In this document: positions 23,201 to 24,955 of the stretch, piece after piece
How positions within the stretch are numbered: position 1 is the first letter of the stretch
Layout: the number at the start of each line of letters is the position of its first letter
DNA from: UBA5760 sp964649385
GTDB taxonomy: Bacteria > Chloroflexota > Dehalococcoidia > Dehalococcoidales > UBA5760
Direction of reading: 5' to 3'
Assembly (NCBI GenBank): GCA_964649385.1
Contig: CAZYRA010000010.1
Coordinates: 1-24,955, forward strand
DNA length: 24,955 nt
Notes under the pieces: model-generated
Seen by the model: only the letters and a program-made list of their open reading frames with translations
The model's database searches: none
Told to the model about the DNA's origin: nothing
Translations under genes and position numbers: made by a program

Positions 23201-24183
23201 TCAATATCGCCGGCAACATCATCACCGTTGTTGATCATAATCATCCGTCTTATGATGTTGACAATATCTTCTTTGTCCAGGACTCGCAGTTCCTTGGTAT
23301 CGTCAAGTTCCAGTCGTTTATTGAGCTTGTAGCGACCGACTTCTCCCAGGTCGTAGCGCTGGGGGTCAAAGAAGAGGTTTTTTATTAGTCTTTGCGCATT
23401 CTCGGTGGTGAGGGGGTCGCCAGGCCGCAGTCTTTTATAGATATCGAGTAGGGCGTCGGAGGTATTTCTGACTAAATGGTCTCGTTCGATGGTTGTTCTA
23501 ATGAACTGGTGCTGTGATGACTTGTCCTCGTTGGAAAATAACTCGAGTAGATCTTCATCATTGCTGTAACCTATAGCACGCAGTAGTGTCGTGATCGGAA
23601 TTTTGCGTTTACCGTCTATTTTGACTGAGATGATATCTCGGTTGCTGGTATCGATCTCCAGCCAGGCGCCGTGGGTAGGAATTAGTTTGGCATGACATAG
23701 TTTGCGGCCGCTTGAGGCATCCTCCTGGAGCACAAAGGAGACGCCAGGGGAACGGAGCAGTTGGCTTACCACTACCCGTTCCGCCCCGCTGGTAATGAAG
23801 GTGCCTTTGGCTGTCATCAGGGGGATGCTGCCGAAGAATAGCGATTCCTCCTTGATTTCGCCGGTGCTTTTAATTAGTAGTCTTGCCTTAACGTAAATGG
23901 GGGTTGAGTAGGTCAGGTCACGGTGACGGCACTCCTGTTCGGAGTGCCGGGGGGGGCGAAACTCGTAGCTGACAAATTCTAGTGCCAGCCTGTTGCCGGT
24001 AAAGTCCTTGATGGGTGATATCTCATCCAGCAACTGCTTTAGCCCCTCTTCCTGTAGCCAGCGGAATGATCTTAATTGGACCTCAATTAGATTGGGGACT
24101 TCCAGTATCTGAGGTAATCTGGCATAAGATTTTCTGGGTACAAGAGAGCTTTTCTTTCCGGTGTGTGTTGATGTAAAAACCAT
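20256..24183 (-). CDS. rpoB: RpoB, RNA polymerase beta subunit (split only by a scaffold artefact)
   Basis: Catalytic-core beta subunit. After removing 130 bp (20416-20545, N run plus one duplicate) the frame is continuous: 1265 aa. Seen: rifampicin pocket SSQLSQFMDQTNPLAEITHKRR, here split as 390-400 and 401-411, with Asp398, His408 and Ser413 matching the sensitive E. coli residues D516, H526 and S531; HYGRICPIETPEGPNIGLI; GRHGNKGVVS; and the C-terminal QRFGEMEVWALEAYGAAH. The last 67 residues, after MELRSLGLAVEVL, form an acidic Glu/Thr/Ser/Ala-rich tail not needed for the conserved fold. ATG at 24183 has AGGA 7 nt and AAGGAG 11 nt upstream. First gene of rpoBC. Confidence 0.96.
20386..20545. 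other. Scaffold gap (100 N) flanked by a 30-bp exact duplicate inside rpoB
   Basis: N occupies 20416-20515. Bases 20386-20415 equal 20516-20545. Without correction the gap shifts the rpoB frame, since 130 bp is not a multiple of three; merging the 30-bp overlap restores the reading through the acidic tail to the TGA at 20256-20258. Confidence 0.95.
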
Positions 24184-24335
24184 ATTCAGTCCTACTCCTT
24201 AAACAGACACGAGAGATTTCTGTATCGCTATCGTACTAATAAAACAAGACAAAACAAGACAAGATAAGGCCAACGGCACATTGAGGGGTGATATGATATA
24301 AAAGATAAGATTTAAGAGGCATGATACAAACTCTA

Positions 24336-24364
24336 ATACTACTACTATTGTTTTTGTATGTCAA
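24336..24364 (-). promoter_or_regulatory. Sigma-70 promoter of rpoBC
   Basis: On the minus strand a perfect TTGACA (24359-24364) and TAGTAT (24336-24341) are 17 bp apart. A second TTGACA lies 16 bp upstream (24375-24380). The leader is about 145 nt, AT-rich, and contains the near-repeat CTTGTTTTGT/CTTGTTTTAT around 24237-24258. No ribosomal protein gene precedes rpoB, unlike in many bacteria. Confidence 0.65.
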
Positions 24365-24408
24365 CTTTTTCAAGTGTCAAGACTCTTTAGAAATGTCCTC
24401 TGGTAACC

Positions 24409-24714
24409 TCACACAGGTAATGCCTGACTGGTGCATTGAGGTTGTAGGCTGTATTTTCTCCAGGGATGATCTGGAGTAGGGGTATACTTCCTCTTCGGTT
24501 CAGGGTTTTGTTGCTTTTGATGGGTAACCATGGGTTTCCCGGGTAACTCCTTGATTTCCGTGAAGAGGACATCCCTGTCCTTGTAGACTATGTGGATTGA
24601 CCTATCCGAATGCTCTTGCACCATGACCCTTCTCTTGGCTGGTGGTAAGTTGGAATGAGACACTATCTGGAATAAGCGGTTGAAGATGCGTTGCCGAGGG
24701 GATAGGGAGAATGC
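24409..24714 (-). pseudogene. C-terminal remnant of an integrase-type (IS1202/ISNCY- or IS481-like) transposase
   Basis: The frame is open from 24714 to 24409 and encodes RQRIFNRLFQIVSHSNLPP, then KRRVMVQEHSDRSIHIVYKD and, nearer the end, KRKYTPTPDHPWRKYSL. The order (NLPP, V-x-V-x-E-H-x-D-x-SIHI, basic linker, P-D-H-P-W-R) is that of the C-terminal domain following the integrase core in several insertion-sequence transposases. The catalytic core is absent: a TAA (24715-24717) and the unrelated opposite-strand transposase replace it. The family name is from memory of the motif and is uncertain. Confidence 0.5.
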
Positions 24715-24955
24715 TTAAGGCGGGAGAGGTAAAAGCGACGCCTGAATTCATAGGACTGGATGAGTTTTCGGTGAGTGGGCGGCGTTTGTATCACATGGCC
24801 ATCTGTGACCTGGTCAAAAGGGAAATTATGGAGGTAGTAGAAGGGCAAGGGAGACAGGGGGTAGAGGAATACATGGATATTCTCTCCGATCCTGAAATGG
24901 TTAAGGGAGTGGTAATGGATATGCATGAAGCCTTTCGTCAGGCAGTCCGAATGTG
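24684..24955 (+). pseudogene. ISL3-family transposase fragment, N-terminus missing, runs off the right edge
   Basis: Open frame from 24684, with the first ATG at 24711, to the end of the window. Seen: FIGLDEFSVSGRRLYHMAIC, with Asp17 counted from that ATG, then EVVEGQGRQGVEEYMDILSD, and VKGVVMDMHEAFRQAV with Asp70. These are the first two acidic residues and spacing of the ISL3 DDE domain. An intact ISL3 transposase has about 150 residues with a zinc ribbon and helix-turn-helix before this point; upstream on this strand there is only the reverse-strand relic of another transposase. The 5' part has therefore been lost. Whether the C-terminal end is complete lies outside the window. Confidence 0.75.

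Noticed and set aside
24663..24926. 87-codon minus-strand frame
   Set aside because: Antisense to the ISL3 transposase fragment, whose DDE motifs identify the true coding strand.

Overview
This window looks like a scaffold from an anaerobic member of the Chloroflexota, most likely class Dehalococcoidia. That is inferred from the strong resemblance of the RNA polymerase beta' N-terminus to Dehalococcoides-type proteins, an ECF sigma factor paired with a DUF5667 protein, and a heavily iron-sulfur-based NAD(P)H oxidoreductase. Most of it is chromosomal housekeeping DNA. No rRNA, tRNA, CRISPR array or phage was seen. Two runs of 100 N (2067-2166 and 20416-20515) are scaffold joins whose flanks are exact duplicates (51 and 30 bp). 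Removing one copy plus the N restores intact pdxS-pdxT and rpoB reading frames.

Layout. 1-3090 (minus): pdxS-pdxT (PLP synthase) followed 14 bp later by an R3H/SpoIIIAA-like ATPase that runs off the left edge. 3282-4085 (plus): a SAM methyltransferase, divergent from pdxS. 4192-4683 (minus): a universal stress protein. 4997-9440 (minus): a three-gene operon for a soluble NuoE/NuoF/(NuoG N-terminus + GltD + ferredoxin) complex that resembles the Sporomusa-type bifurcating transhydrogenase (Stn). 9785-11826 (minus): arsR-ccdA-tlpA plus a small four-cysteine protein, a thiol-redox operon with a striking tandem operator at its promoter. 12090-12674 (minus): rimI. 12847-15113 (plus): ECF sigma factor, DUF5667 membrane protein and a SIMPL-domain lipoprotein. 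15198-16220 (minus): ruvB. 16373-24183 (minus): rpoB-rpoC with a strong terminator. 24409-24955: debris of two different transposases.

The most unusual signals are: (i) ruvB and rpoC both lack ATG/GTG/TTG where homology and a Shine-Dalgarno sequence place the start (ATA in ruvB, ATA or ACG in rpoC); (ii) the Stn-like complex next to a thiol-redox operon; (iii) three tandem 16-bp repeats sitting on the arsR promoter; (iv) two 5' gene stubs with intact ribosome binding sites (one like a PD-(D/E)XK nuclease, one like a small Lrp/AsnC protein), which suggest deletions; and (v) an rpoBC promoter lying against the end of a transposase relic. None of these amounts to a proven new system. They are leads, and each is stated with its basis.
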